A stretch of 64,000 nucleotides of DNA from Paenibacillus sp. MMS20-IR301 (GTDB lineage Bacteria; Bacillota; Bacilli; Paenibacillales; Paenibacillaceae): NCBI RefSeq assembly GCF_032302195.1, contig NZ_CP135275.1, positions 496,001 to 560,000 of the forward strand, given 5' to 3'. This document shows, in pieces, positions 45,028 to 52,440 of the stretch. Made by a program: the position numbers and the translations under genes. Position 1 is the first letter of the stretch; the number at the start of each line of letters is the position of its first letter. A model generated the notes under the pieces. The model saw only the letters and a program-made list of their open reading frames with translations, did no database searches and was not told where the DNA came from.

Positions 45028-45615
45028 ATGGCGAATAAAGTGATGAATGTACGGGTCACCCAGACGAAGCAGTCGCTGGTGAATGCGTTTCTCGGACTGG
45101 TGCCGGTGAAGGATTTTGCCAAAATAACCATCGCAGACATTACGGACAAGGCGAAAGTGAACCGGGCCACCTTCTACGCCCACTTCAATGACAAATATGA
45201 ATTGCTCGACTACATGATGGGTGATTCTGCTTCGGCGGCCATCGGCCAGCGTATAGCGGAGATTGAGCAGCTTGACTGTACCGCTATCAGGCAGCTTGTG
45301 CTGGCCGTGTGCGATTATTACTCCCAGCCGGAGGTACAGTGCCGCAGCAGCTATATCGCCCTGGTTGTCCCGCAGCTGAAGGTGAAGATGCTGGCAGAGC
45401 TGAAGAACTATCTGCTGGAATGTCTGGGCCGCCCCGGGCCCGGTTCCAAGGAGGAAGAGGAGTTGAAGCTCCAGGTAGCTTTTGCTGCCCACGCGATTCA
45501 TGAAGGAGCAGTTCAATGGGTCAGCGGTGAGCTGCAGATGGATAAAGAGCAGGCTGCGGACAAGGTGGCCTTACTCGTTGCAGGCGGACTCCGGGCTGCC
45601 GGAAGGGAGATTTGA
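45028..45615 (+). CDS. TetR/AcrR-family transcriptional regulator
   Basis: A 195-residue repressor. The N-terminal helix-turn-helix (KITIADITDKAKVNRATFYA, residues about 31-50) is followed by HFNDKYELLDYMM, and the C-terminal ligand domain is of the TetR_C type common in Firmicutes. ATG 45028 lies five bases after AGGAGG. It is divergent from the SDR gene and only one base separates its stop from the cardiolipin synthase start, so it may also lie in an operon with that gene. The ligand is unknown. Confidence 0.88.
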   Translation: MANKVMNVRVTQTKQSLVNAFLGLVPVKDFAKITIADITDKAKVNRATFYAHFNDKYELLDYMMGDSASAAIGQRIAEIEQLDCTAIRQLVLAVCDYYSQPEVQCRSSYIALVVPQLKVKMLAELKNYLLECLGRPGPGSKEEEELKLQVAFAAHAIHEGAVQWVSGELQMDKEQAADKVALLVAGGLRAAGREI

Positions 45616-45616
45616 G

Positions 45617-47071
45617 ATGGAAGTTGCAAGTCTGACCACCCTGATTATCTCACTCATTACCTTCATCAACATCCTGCTGGCTCTCGGGTTTCTGTTTATT
45701 GAGCGGCGGGAGGCGGGGTATACATGGGCTTGGCTGATGGTTTTATTTTTCATTCCCATTCTGGGGTTTATCCTGTATATCTTCTTCGGGCGCAATCTGA
45801 AAAAGAAAAATTTCTACAAGCTGTTCGTCGAGGAACAGGAATACGTCCAGGCTGAAACCGACCGGCAGCTGGCATCGCTAACAGAGGAGGCAGCGAACCT
45901 GCCTTCCTGGATGCAGAAATATACGGAGCTGATCGCCATGAATATCAGATCGTCGCATGGCCTGCTGTCCAGCGATAATGAGCTGCAGATTTTCAGTGAC
46001 GGCCATGATAAATTCGCCGCCCTGTTTGCGGACATCCGCGCTGCCCGGACAGAGATCAATATCCAGTACTACATCATTCAGCGGGACCAGCTCGGCAGGA
46101 GGCTCAGGGACGAATTGACGGCCAAAGCGCGCGAAGGCGTAAAGGTCAGGCTGCTCTACGACGAGGTCGGCTCCAAACGGATTTCACCCGCGTTCTTCAG
46201 GGAGCTGCGCCAGGCCGGGGGCGAGGTGGAGGTGTTCTTCCCGTCGCTGCTCCGGCCGCTGAATTTCCGTATCAACAACAGGAATCACCGCAAGCTCTGT
46301 ATTATTGACGGGAGAATTGCCTATATCGGCGGCTTCAATGTAGGGGATGAGTACCTGGGGCTGAACGCGAAATTCGGCTATTGGCGGGACACCCACCTTA
46401 GAATCAGCGGCAATGCGGTCAATCAGATTCAAGGACGGTTCATTCTGGACTGGCATCAGGCCGGGAAGCATGAGCGCGGGGATTACGGGGAGTTTTCCTT
46501 TTACACAGAGCAGCATACGGGGACCAGCCCGGTTCAGATTATTACCAGCGGTCCCAATTCTGCAACGGAGCATCTGAAGAATATGTATATCAAGCTCATA
46601 CTGTCGGCCAAAGAGCGTGTGTACATCCAGACCCCATACTTCATTCCGGATACGAGCTTTATGGATGCCTGCAAAATCGCCCTGCTCTCCGGAGTGGATC
46701 TGCGGATCATGATCCCTGACAAGCCTGACCACCCGTTCGTGTACTGGGCCACCTGGGCTTATGCCGGAGATCTGCTCGATTACGGGGCGAAAATTCTGCT
46801 CTACGAAAACGGCTTCCTGCATGCCAAGACGATTGTTGTGGACGGTGAAGCAGCGTCTGTCGGGACGATGAATATCGATTCGCGGAGCTTCAGGCTGAAC
46901 TTCGAGGTCAATGCAATTGTGTATGACCTGAAGATTACCGCGCAGCTGGAGGACTTGTTCCTGAAGGACAGCCTGCTCAGCTCGGAGCTGACCCTTGAGC
47001 GCTACAGGGAGCGTTCCCTGCTTATTAAGCTGAAGGAGGGGATATCCCGGCTTCTGTCGCCGATCCTGTAA
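45617..47071 (+). CDS. cls: Cardiolipin synthase (phospholipase D family)
   Basis: A 484-residue membrane enzyme that joins two phosphatidylglycerols to cardiolipin. Two N-terminal transmembrane segments (about 5-27 and 37-58) precede two PLD domains with HxK motifs: NHRKLCIIDGRIAYIGGFN in the first half and HAKTIVVDGEAASVGTMN in the second. The length is normal for the family. ATG 45617 follows GGGAGA and starts one base after the TetR stop; the open frame reaches further upstream only within the TetR gene. Bacilli often carry several paralogues, so the symbol is generic. Confidence 0.92.
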   Translation: MEVASLTTLIISLITFINILLALGFLFIERREAGYTWAWLMVLFFIPILGFILYIFFGRNLKKKNFYKLFVEEQEYVQAETDRQLASLTEEAANLPSWMQKYTELIAMNIRSSHGLLSSDNELQIFSDGHDKFAALFADIRAARTEINIQYYIIQRDQLGRRLRDELTAKAREGVKVRLLYDEVGSKRISPAFFRELRQAGGEVEVFFPSLLRPLNFRINNRNHRKLCIIDGRIAYIGGFNVGDEYLGLNAKFGYWRDTHLRISGNAVNQIQGRFILDWHQAGKHERGDYGEFSFYTEQHTGTSPVQIITSGPNSATEHLKNMYIKLILSAKERVYIQTPYFIPDTSFMDACKIALLSGVDLRIMIPDKPDHPFVYWATWAYAGDLLDYGAKILLYENGFLHAKTIVVDGEAASVGTMNIDSRSFRLNFEVNAIVYDLKITAQLEDLFLKDSLLSSELTLERYRERSLLIKLKEGISRLLSPIL

Positions 47072-47124
47072 TGAACAGAGGGAGCGAGCAAAGGGTTATT
47101 TAGTACTACGAGGAGGGGAAGCAC

Positions 47125-47574
47125 ATGGGGATGAGAGGTCAATATGTAATGGTAAATGAGGATACGCTGGAGCGGATGATGGAGATGGACGGGGCGGAGC
47201 TGCTGGATACGCTGGAGAGACTCGTTGAGGGCGGGAATGCATACTATGATATTGATAAAATATGGGATGCCCTCCATCTGGCGCTAACCGGAGTCTCAGC
47301 CAGTGAACCGGTTGAAGGGGACCCGCTAAGCGAAGCGGTTGTTGGGGTTCACGTGTTTGAGGTGGAGGAGGACGACGGATTTTTTGCCTGTACGGAGCAT
47401 GATGAACTGGACGGGATTATCCGGGCGATGAAGCAGCTGGACTTCGGCAGGCTGGAGCACCGCCCTGAAACAGAAGAGCTCCGGCTTGAGCTGAAGCGTG
47501 AATTCGGCTCACTGCTGGCCTTTTACGAGCAAGCCTTAGCCGCCGGGCAGCATGTCATATTCAGTGTGGTTTGA
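47125..47574 (+). CDS. DUF1877 family protein (YfbM-like)
   Basis: A 149-residue cytoplasmic protein of the DUF1877 family. It has the typical opening MGMRGQYVMVNEDTL, the DIDKIWDALHLALTG motif and DPLSEAVVG, as in Escherichia coli YfbM. No function is established for the family. GAGGAGGGG precedes the ATG. It follows cardiolipin synthase by 53 bp. Confidence 0.85.
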   Translation: MGMRGQYVMVNEDTLERMMEMDGAELLDTLERLVEGGNAYYDIDKIWDALHLALTGVSASEPVEGDPLSEAVVGVHVFEVEEDDGFFACTEHDELDGIIRAMKQLDFGRLEHRPETEELRLELKREFGSLLAFYEQALAAGQHVIFSVV

Positions 47575-47641
47575 GCGTGACCAGGCGCTTTAAGCGTATA
47601 CTGGCGGACAAGCTGCGGATTCCCGGCGGCGGGATGCCTGT

Positions 47642-48058
47642 TTAGAGGCTTTTCTGCAAATAATATTTACTCTGGCCTTCGTTCGGACAATCCTTAATCT
47701 CGCCAAAGATCTCGTAGCCCAGCTTCTGATAAAAGTGCGGAGCCTGCCAGCTCATCGTGGTCAACTCGCTCACCTTGCAGCCATGCTGCCGGGCTCTGGC
47801 TTCCAGCTCCGCAAGCAGGGTCCGGCCCAGTCCGCCGCCTCTGTACGCGGGATCAACGGCGAGCAGATGAACACTCAGAATATTCCAGACCATATCACCG
47901 GTAATGCCGCCGATGTAGGTACCTTCCTCGTAAGCTGCCAGCGAGATCACTTCACGGTTATAAGGCGGAATGCTGCTGTCCATGCGGCGGCTGTGTTCCT
48001 CCAGTAATCTTGAGATCTGCTGCGCGTTCTGTCCATGCTCCAGCTCGATGATGTTCAT
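47642..48058 (-). CDS. GNAT-family N-acetyltransferase
   Basis: A 138-residue acetyltransferase. The acetyl-CoA loop DPAYRGGGLGRTLLAELEARA and the C-terminal HFYQKLGYEIFGEI are typical of GNAT proteins. ATG 48058 lies eight bases after AAGGAG; a GTG three codons earlier overlaps the ribosome binding site. Substrate unknown. Convergent with the DUF1877 gene. Confidence 0.88.
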   Translation of the reverse strand: MNIIELEHGQNAQQISRLLEEHSRRMDSSIPPYNREVISLAAYEEGTYIGGITGDMVWNILSVHLLAVDPAYRGGGLGRTLLAELEARARQHGCKVSELTTMSWQAPHFYQKLGYEIFGEIKDCPNEGQSKYYLQKSL

Positions 48059-48177
48059 GGTATTCACTCCTTTTAGCTTAATAGTAACATAAGGGGGAGT
48101 ATCGTTTAGGGTTTAGCACGGTGAACCGTATCGTAAGTAGGGGGAAGCTGCAAGAGTCACAAAGGAGAGATTGCCAA

Positions 48178-49128
48178 ATGAACCGAGTAGAGGAGTCACC
48201 CGATACACTGGAGGAGCTTCGTTCTGAGCTTACGGGTTATTGTTACCGGATGATGGGGTCTATCTTCGAAGCGGAGGATGCGGTGCAGGATACCATGATT
48301 CAGGCCTGGCAGAACCGGGACCGGCTGAGGCAGCAGTCTGCCCGCAAAGCCTGGGTGTACCGGATTGCCACCAATATCTGTCTGGACCGGTTAAGGAGCG
48401 CCAAGCGCCGGGCACTGCCGATGGATCTCTCCGAACCAGCCGCTGGAATTACAGAGCCCAGGGACAACCTGTCCCGGGACTCCTGGATATGGCCGGCTCC
48501 TGGCTATGTGGACGACCCTGGCAACATCCTGATCGGCAGGGAGACGCTCCGGCTGTCCTTCATTGCGCTACTACAGCTGCTGCCGCCCCGGCAGCGTGCC
48601 GTACTGATTCTGCAGGAGGTCTTCCGGTGGTCGGCGGGTGAGACCGCGAATGCGCTGGAGATGAGCGTGGCGGCGGTCAACAGCGCAATGCAGCGGGCAA
48701 GGGCGACGATGGCAAGGGCACAGCTGCGGTCCGGGGAAATGCAGCCGGAGGATGGCGAGGTGGATGAGCAGCTGATTGCCCGGTACGTGGAGGCTTTTGA
48801 GCAATATGATATTGCCGGGCTGATAGCCCTGTTTCAGGAGAACGGCAGCCTGTCGATGCCGCCGTTTACGATGTGGGTTCAAGGCGGCTCAGCGCTCTCG
48901 GAATTCTACGATATCACACGCAGTCACTGCACGGGCTCCAGGCTGCTGCCGGTGCGGGCTAACGGGAACCGGACTGCTTTTGCCCAGTATGTCCCCGCCG
49001 GAGAAGCCGGCTTGCTTACCCCGTGGGCCATTCATGTGCTTGAGACGGGCCGGGGCAAAATCGCGCATGTTCATCATTTTATAGACGCTGAATTATTTAT
49101 TCGCTTTGAATCGCCGGAATACCGATGA
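48178..49128 (+). CDS. ECF sigma-70 factor with C-terminal SnoaL-like domain
   Basis: A 316-residue sigma factor. Region 2 (YCYRMMGSIFEAEDAVQDTMIQAW) and region 4 (LPPRQRAVLILQEVFRWSAGE) flank a linker with the PAPGYVDDPGN segment seen in the SigJ/TIGR02960-like group. A SnoaL-like domain (about 200-316: LIARYVEAFEQYDIAGLIAL) follows. In such ECF factors the C-terminal domain replaces an anti-sigma factor and controls activity. ATG 48178 follows AAAGGAGAG. No anti-sigma gene is adjacent; the VOC protein 75 bp downstream is a likely target. Confidence 0.88.
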   Translation: MNRVEESPDTLEELRSELTGYCYRMMGSIFEAEDAVQDTMIQAWQNRDRLRQQSARKAWVYRIATNICLDRLRSAKRRALPMDLSEPAAGITEPRDNLSRDSWIWPAPGYVDDPGNILIGRETLRLSFIALLQLLPPRQRAVLILQEVFRWSAGETANALEMSVAAVNSAMQRARATMARAQLRSGEMQPEDGEVDEQLIARYVEAFEQYDIAGLIALFQENGSLSMPPFTMWVQGGSALSEFYDITRSHCTGSRLLPVRANGNRTAFAQYVPAGEAGLLTPWAIHVLETGRGKIAHVHHFIDAELFIRFESPEYR

Positions 49129-49203
49129 TTTTGCCGGGCCCGGAACGTCTATACTAATGAATCACATCAGTGATTCCATTCCGGATTCAAGGAGGAACAA
49201 GCG

Positions 49204-49626
49204 ATGACAGTCAAACTTACCCCCTATATCACTTTGGAGGGGCGCACGCAGGAGGCTATTCAGTTCTATGCACACATTATGGGTGCTAGAGTCCTCTCGA
49301 TCATTACGTATGGCGAAATGCCGGGGATCCCGGATACATTCCCTGCTGAGGTGAAAAGCCTTGTGGCCCATGCCAAGGTACAGGTAGGCGGAGCTGAGCT
49401 GATGTTCTCGGACGCTCCCGGCAGTACGCCGATTGAGAACGGTAAGCGGGTAACCATCTGTATCACTACGAACAGCGTGGAAGAGTCCAGAAGGATTTTT
49501 GAAGCCCTCCAGCAGGACGGTCAAGTCAATATGCCGTTTAAGGAGGAGCCGTTCAGTCCCGGGTTCGGCGATGTAACGGACAAGTTCGGCGTAGGCTTCC
49601 AAATTTATACGGAGCTTGAGAACTAA
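49204..49626 (+). CDS. VOC (glyoxalase/PhnB-like) superfamily protein
   Basis: A 140-residue protein of the PhnB-like branch of the vicinal oxygen chelate superfamily: KLTPYITLEGRTQEAIQFYA at the start, HAKVQVGGAELMFSDAP in the middle and GDVTDKFGVGFQIYTE at the end. Reaction unknown; members include fosfomycin-resistance and 3-demethylubiquinone-methyltransferase relatives. AAGGAGG precedes the ATG. ECF factors with a SnoaL tail are often next to such genes, so it may be sigma-dependent. Confidence 0.88.
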   Translation: MTVKLTPYITLEGRTQEAIQFYAHIMGARVLSIITYGEMPGIPDTFPAEVKSLVAHAKVQVGGAELMFSDAPGSTPIENGKRVTICITTNSVEESRRIFEALQQDGQVNMPFKEEPFSPGFGDVTDKFGVGFQIYTELEN

Positions 49627-49719
49627 ACTGCTGCTAAAGAGTTGCACGGCTTATCCCGTGCAGCTCAGAACAGTAACTGCAGCACATTCATGCTTTAATT
49701 ACACGTTGACGTAAACATA

Positions 49720-50012
49720 ATGAGCTGCCGCGCAGATAAATGAACTGAAATGGGCCTCTGTTAAGAAAGTAGCTAGTCACGTAACGGTTGTTCAAGTGAC
49801 TGGCTAAGTGTTACGGACATGAGTGGGCGTTAAGCCTGTGAAAAGGCACCTGAGTGCCGGACTTGCGGACACCAGCGCCGTTATTTCACCGGAAAAGCGG
49901 AGTTAGCCCATGAAAAGCGGCGAATAAGGGCCGTGGTGTCCGCAAGACCGCCCCAAAGGCCTAGTTTGAGCGAATAACGGCTGTGGTGTCCATAAGGGTC
50001 AGAATTGGGTTG
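49720..50012. repeat. Dispersed intergenic repeat, copy C (about 290 bp)
   Basis: Second copy of the element at 36957-37255. It includes the hairpin (49770-49806) and the 85 bp inverted repeat (49862-49946), whose outer arms CTTGCGGAC and GTCCGCAAG pair perfectly. No ORF. The rest of the 482 bp gap shows no gene. Confidence 0.75.
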
Positions 50013-50108
50013 TATCCCCGGTAAAGTTTGATTATATAAAAAGTCTTCCTTGAGCGTAAAAGACGCTTCTAAGTACAATTTAGGCGGGAACGGTTAAGCA
50101 TATTCAGT

Positions 50109-51206
50109 ATGAGTAAGCCGTTGACAACATGGTATGGAGGAGATTTTATAAACTATAACGAGGCTGTTGCAATCAGTGCTGCACATTTACTTCCATTAGT
50201 ATCGGGGTTGTACGGGTTAAACGGATGTAACTTCCGGCAGATACCGCCGCATGCAGGAGGACGGAATCTCGTCTATGCCTGTGAGCAGGAAGGGGCGGAT
50301 GTTACAATTCTCCGGATTACGTTCCTGCCTGACAGGAGCCGGGAAGACTGCCTGGCTGAAACGGAATATGTGCGCTATCTGTTTGAACACGGTGCCAGCG
50401 TCTCTAATGTCATCAGCTCCCGGCAGGGGAAGCTGGTGGAGGAGATCACGCATCATAATCACAAGTTCTATATCTGCCTGTTTGACAAGGCCAAGGGCCA
50501 TCTGCTGGCGGACAATCACTATCAATACCGGGAGGGCGTGCCGCTTTCCGAGTATTTTTATAACTGCGGTAAAGTACTGGGGAAGATGCACCAATTGTCA
50601 AAAGAATACACTCCGGTTCATCCACGGTACAGTTTTTTTGATAAATACAATCCTGGTTATATCGATCAGCTGATCCCCGGCTCATTATCTCTGCTGAAGG
50701 AGAAGCTGGCAGAGCTCCTCAGAGCCTTGGAAGGGTTCGGCAGGAATCAGGAGTCTTTTGGTATGAACCATTTTGATTTCAATGACGGAAATTACTTTAT
50801 AGATTTCGGGACCGGGCAAATAACCGTGTATGATTTCGATAATTCTTGTTACTGCCCGTATATGTTTGACCTGGCCAGTGTCTGGGGAAACGGAATGGGC
50901 TGGGTACAGCATGAACCGGACGCCGGTAAACGCAAGAAGTTTATGGAGGAGTATTTTGCAACAGTCCTTACGGGCTACAGGTCCGAGACCCTGCTCGATC
51001 CATCGCTGCTAGATGCATTACCGTTGTTTATTCAAGCAAACTTCCTGGAGAATATTATAGATGCGTTCGAGGTCATGCGGAACAACGGCGAAGTGCCGGA
51101 GTGTGATGAGGAGTTGGCGTATCGTATAAAATGCCTGGTGGACGATATCCCGTATTTCGGATTTTTCCATGAGATTTACTCGTCTGAGGCCCCTTTCGAA
51201 CTTTAA
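50109..51206 (+). CDS. APH-type phosphotransferase (aminoglycoside/choline kinase-like fold)
   Basis: A 365-residue kinase-fold protein with the Brenner motif HFDFNDGN (H221, D223, N228) and the metal-binding VYDFDNSCYCPYMFDLA. The N-terminal lobe contains VYACEQEGADVTILRIT. Members phosphorylate antibiotics, choline, homoserine or sugars; the substrate cannot be read. The ATG at 50109 lacks a clear ribosome binding site (TTCAGT just before it), so the start is uncertain, though no better in-frame start lies near. It stands alone between repeat regions. Confidence 0.82.
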   Translation: MSKPLTTWYGGDFINYNEAVAISAAHLLPLVSGLYGLNGCNFRQIPPHAGGRNLVYACEQEGADVTILRITFLPDRSREDCLAETEYVRYLFEHGASVSNVISSRQGKLVEEITHHNHKFYICLFDKAKGHLLADNHYQYREGVPLSEYFYNCGKVLGKMHQLSKEYTPVHPRYSFFDKYNPGYIDQLIPGSLSLLKEKLAELLRALEGFGRNQESFGMNHFDFNDGNYFIDFGTGQITVYDFDNSCYCPYMFDLASVWGNGMGWVQHEPDAGKRKKFMEEYFATVLTGYRSETLLDPSLLDALPLFIQANFLENIIDAFEVMRNNGEVPECDEELAYRIKCLVDDIPYFGFFHEIYSSEAPFEL

Positions 51207-51261
51207 ACCTGTATTATGTGCAGTTAAAAGGAACGAACAGGTGTTGCCCGATCGGATAGCT

Positions 51262-51392
51262 GCACTCTGTACAACTAAATTCGCTTGAATCCGTTAAAAC
51301 AAGCTACCTATGGCAGTTTAGTTGCACGAAATACAGTTAAACCGATAATGGGCAGACAATCTGATTATTTAGTTGTACGAAGTGCACTTAAC
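51262..51392. repeat. Three copies of a 26 bp intergenic repeat
   Basis: Copies at 51262-51280 (-, partial), 51316-51342 (+) and 51367-51392 (+) share TTTAGTTGTACGAAGTGCA with TTAAC. The unit aligns over its length with the four-copy family at 2930-3120. The 361 bp gap holds no gene besides a TTG-start extension of the next frame that lacks conservation signs. Confidence 0.65.
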
Positions 51393-51567
51393 ATATCGTT
51401 TTGGGATAAAGCAGACCTGCTGCAAGCGAACTATAGCGATTGGGTCCGAAAGGCAGTCACCATACTTGAAGCTGATTGGCTGCTTTTGTTATGCTAAAGG
51501 ACAGGATTGCGGGAGATACTGCCAAAGTATAATTATACAGGTGAGGGTGGTTCGTTTGGAGCAAGGA

Positions 51568-52143
51568 ATGATAGTGTTGCTGAATGGAACTTCAAGCTCA
51601 GGCAAGACCAGTATTTCTAATGAGCTGATCAATCAAAAGGAGATTCTGTTTCATCATCTGTCGGTGGATGATTTTGTTAAGGGATTTTTTAATCACACAT
51701 TTACTGATATTGAACCGGCGAGGGAATTAGGGCAGGAAGCGATTGCACAAATCATGTTCGGCCCGTTGATCACAACCTACTATTCAACCGTCAAGCTCTT
51801 CTCAGAAATGGGGTTGAATGTAATTGTAGATACCGTAATCGACAACGACAAGTGGTTCAATCAGTGTCTGGAGCTGTTTGCCGATCAGCCTGTATTATTC
51901 GTAGGCGTCATATGCTCGAAAGAAGAACTTATACGAAGAGAGCAATTAAGAGGGGACCGGAATATCGGTCTCGCAGCTGCACAGTTCAGCACCGTATATA
52001 GCATGGATGAATATGACCTCAAAGTACATACGGAAGAGATGAGTCCAAGCGAATGCGCCGGAATGATATTAGATTTTATCAGATCGGGTAAGGAATACAC
52101 GGTATTTAAGCAATTGCATAAAAGAGATGTGAGTGTCTCTTAA
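51568..52143 (+). CDS. Chloramphenicol phosphotransferase-like kinase
   Basis: A 191-residue P-loop protein of the CPT-like family: LLNGTSSSGKTSIS (residues 4-17) is the P-loop, LSVDDFVKGF the following acidic segment, and FVGVICSKEELIRREQLRGDR the lid-like arginine region. Streptomyces CPT phosphorylates chloramphenicol; relatives in bacilli are uncharacterised. I use ATG 51568 (GGAG six bases before it). The open frame upstream is repeat sequence. A terminator follows. Confidence 0.85.
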   Translation: MIVLLNGTSSSGKTSISNELINQKEILFHHLSVDDFVKGFFNHTFTDIEPARELGQEAIAQIMFGPLITTYYSTVKLFSEMGLNVIVDTVIDNDKWFNQCLELFADQPVLFVGVICSKEELIRREQLRGDRNIGLAAAQFSTVYSMDEYDLKVHTEEMSPSECAGMILDFIRSGKEYTVFKQLHKRDVSVS

Positions 52144-52153
52144 GCAGAGTAAG

Positions 52154-52187
52154 AGCCAGCGGACTATGTCTGCGGGCTTTTTTTATT
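52154..52187 (+). terminator. Terminator after the CPT-like gene
   Basis: AGCCAGCGGAC-TATG-TCTGCGGGCT, imperfect stem, followed by TTTTTTTATT. Confidence 0.8.
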
Positions 52188-52272
52188 GAAAATTAATGCC
52201 GCACATAATAATCCCAATCTGTACGCTAATCCTCCCGATTCGGGTGTCGGTGCCGCGGGATTTATGTCATAG

Positions 52273-52297
52273 TTAATTGATAATGATTATCAATTAA
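52273..52297. promoter_or_regulatory. Fur box
   Basis: A 25 bp odd-centred perfect palindrome whose core TGATAATGATTATCA is an exact 7-1-7 Fur box (established consensus TGATAATNATTATCA). It lies 21 bp before the first ORF of the ABC operon, so the operon should be repressed when iron is plentiful. Confidence 0.9.
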
Positions 52298-52317
52298 TGG
52301 CAGGGAGAGATTGGAAC

Positions 52318-52440
52318 ATGACCAAAGCAAAATATACAAGGCTTAATACCAAAGATTACATAATGATCCGTATCTGTGTCAGCGGTGCAGCCTCCGGGCT
52401 GCCGGACAAGCATGCTGGTAAAGCAGGTGTTATCCGATGA
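52318..52440 (+). pseudogene. 40-codon leader ORF, possibly the deletion remnant of an MptD-type ECF S component
   Basis: AGGGAGA precedes an ATG that opens a 40-codon frame (MTKAKYTRLNTKDYIMIRIC, then VSGAASGLPDKHAGKAGVIR). Its stop overlaps the next start as ATGA, so the two are coupled. The NTKDYIMI opening resembles, from memory, the N-terminus of MptD-family ECF S components, which in other Firmicutes sit ahead of EcfT, EcfA and two ABC genes. The hydrophobic body is missing. I read it as an in-frame deletion scar kept for coupling; a real small protein is the alternative. Confidence 0.4.

Noticed and set aside
51285..51567. N-terminal extension of the CPT-like kinase and a separate 70-codon frame.
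   Set aside because: Both consist of the 26 bp repeat region; the P-loop protein starts well at ATG 51568.
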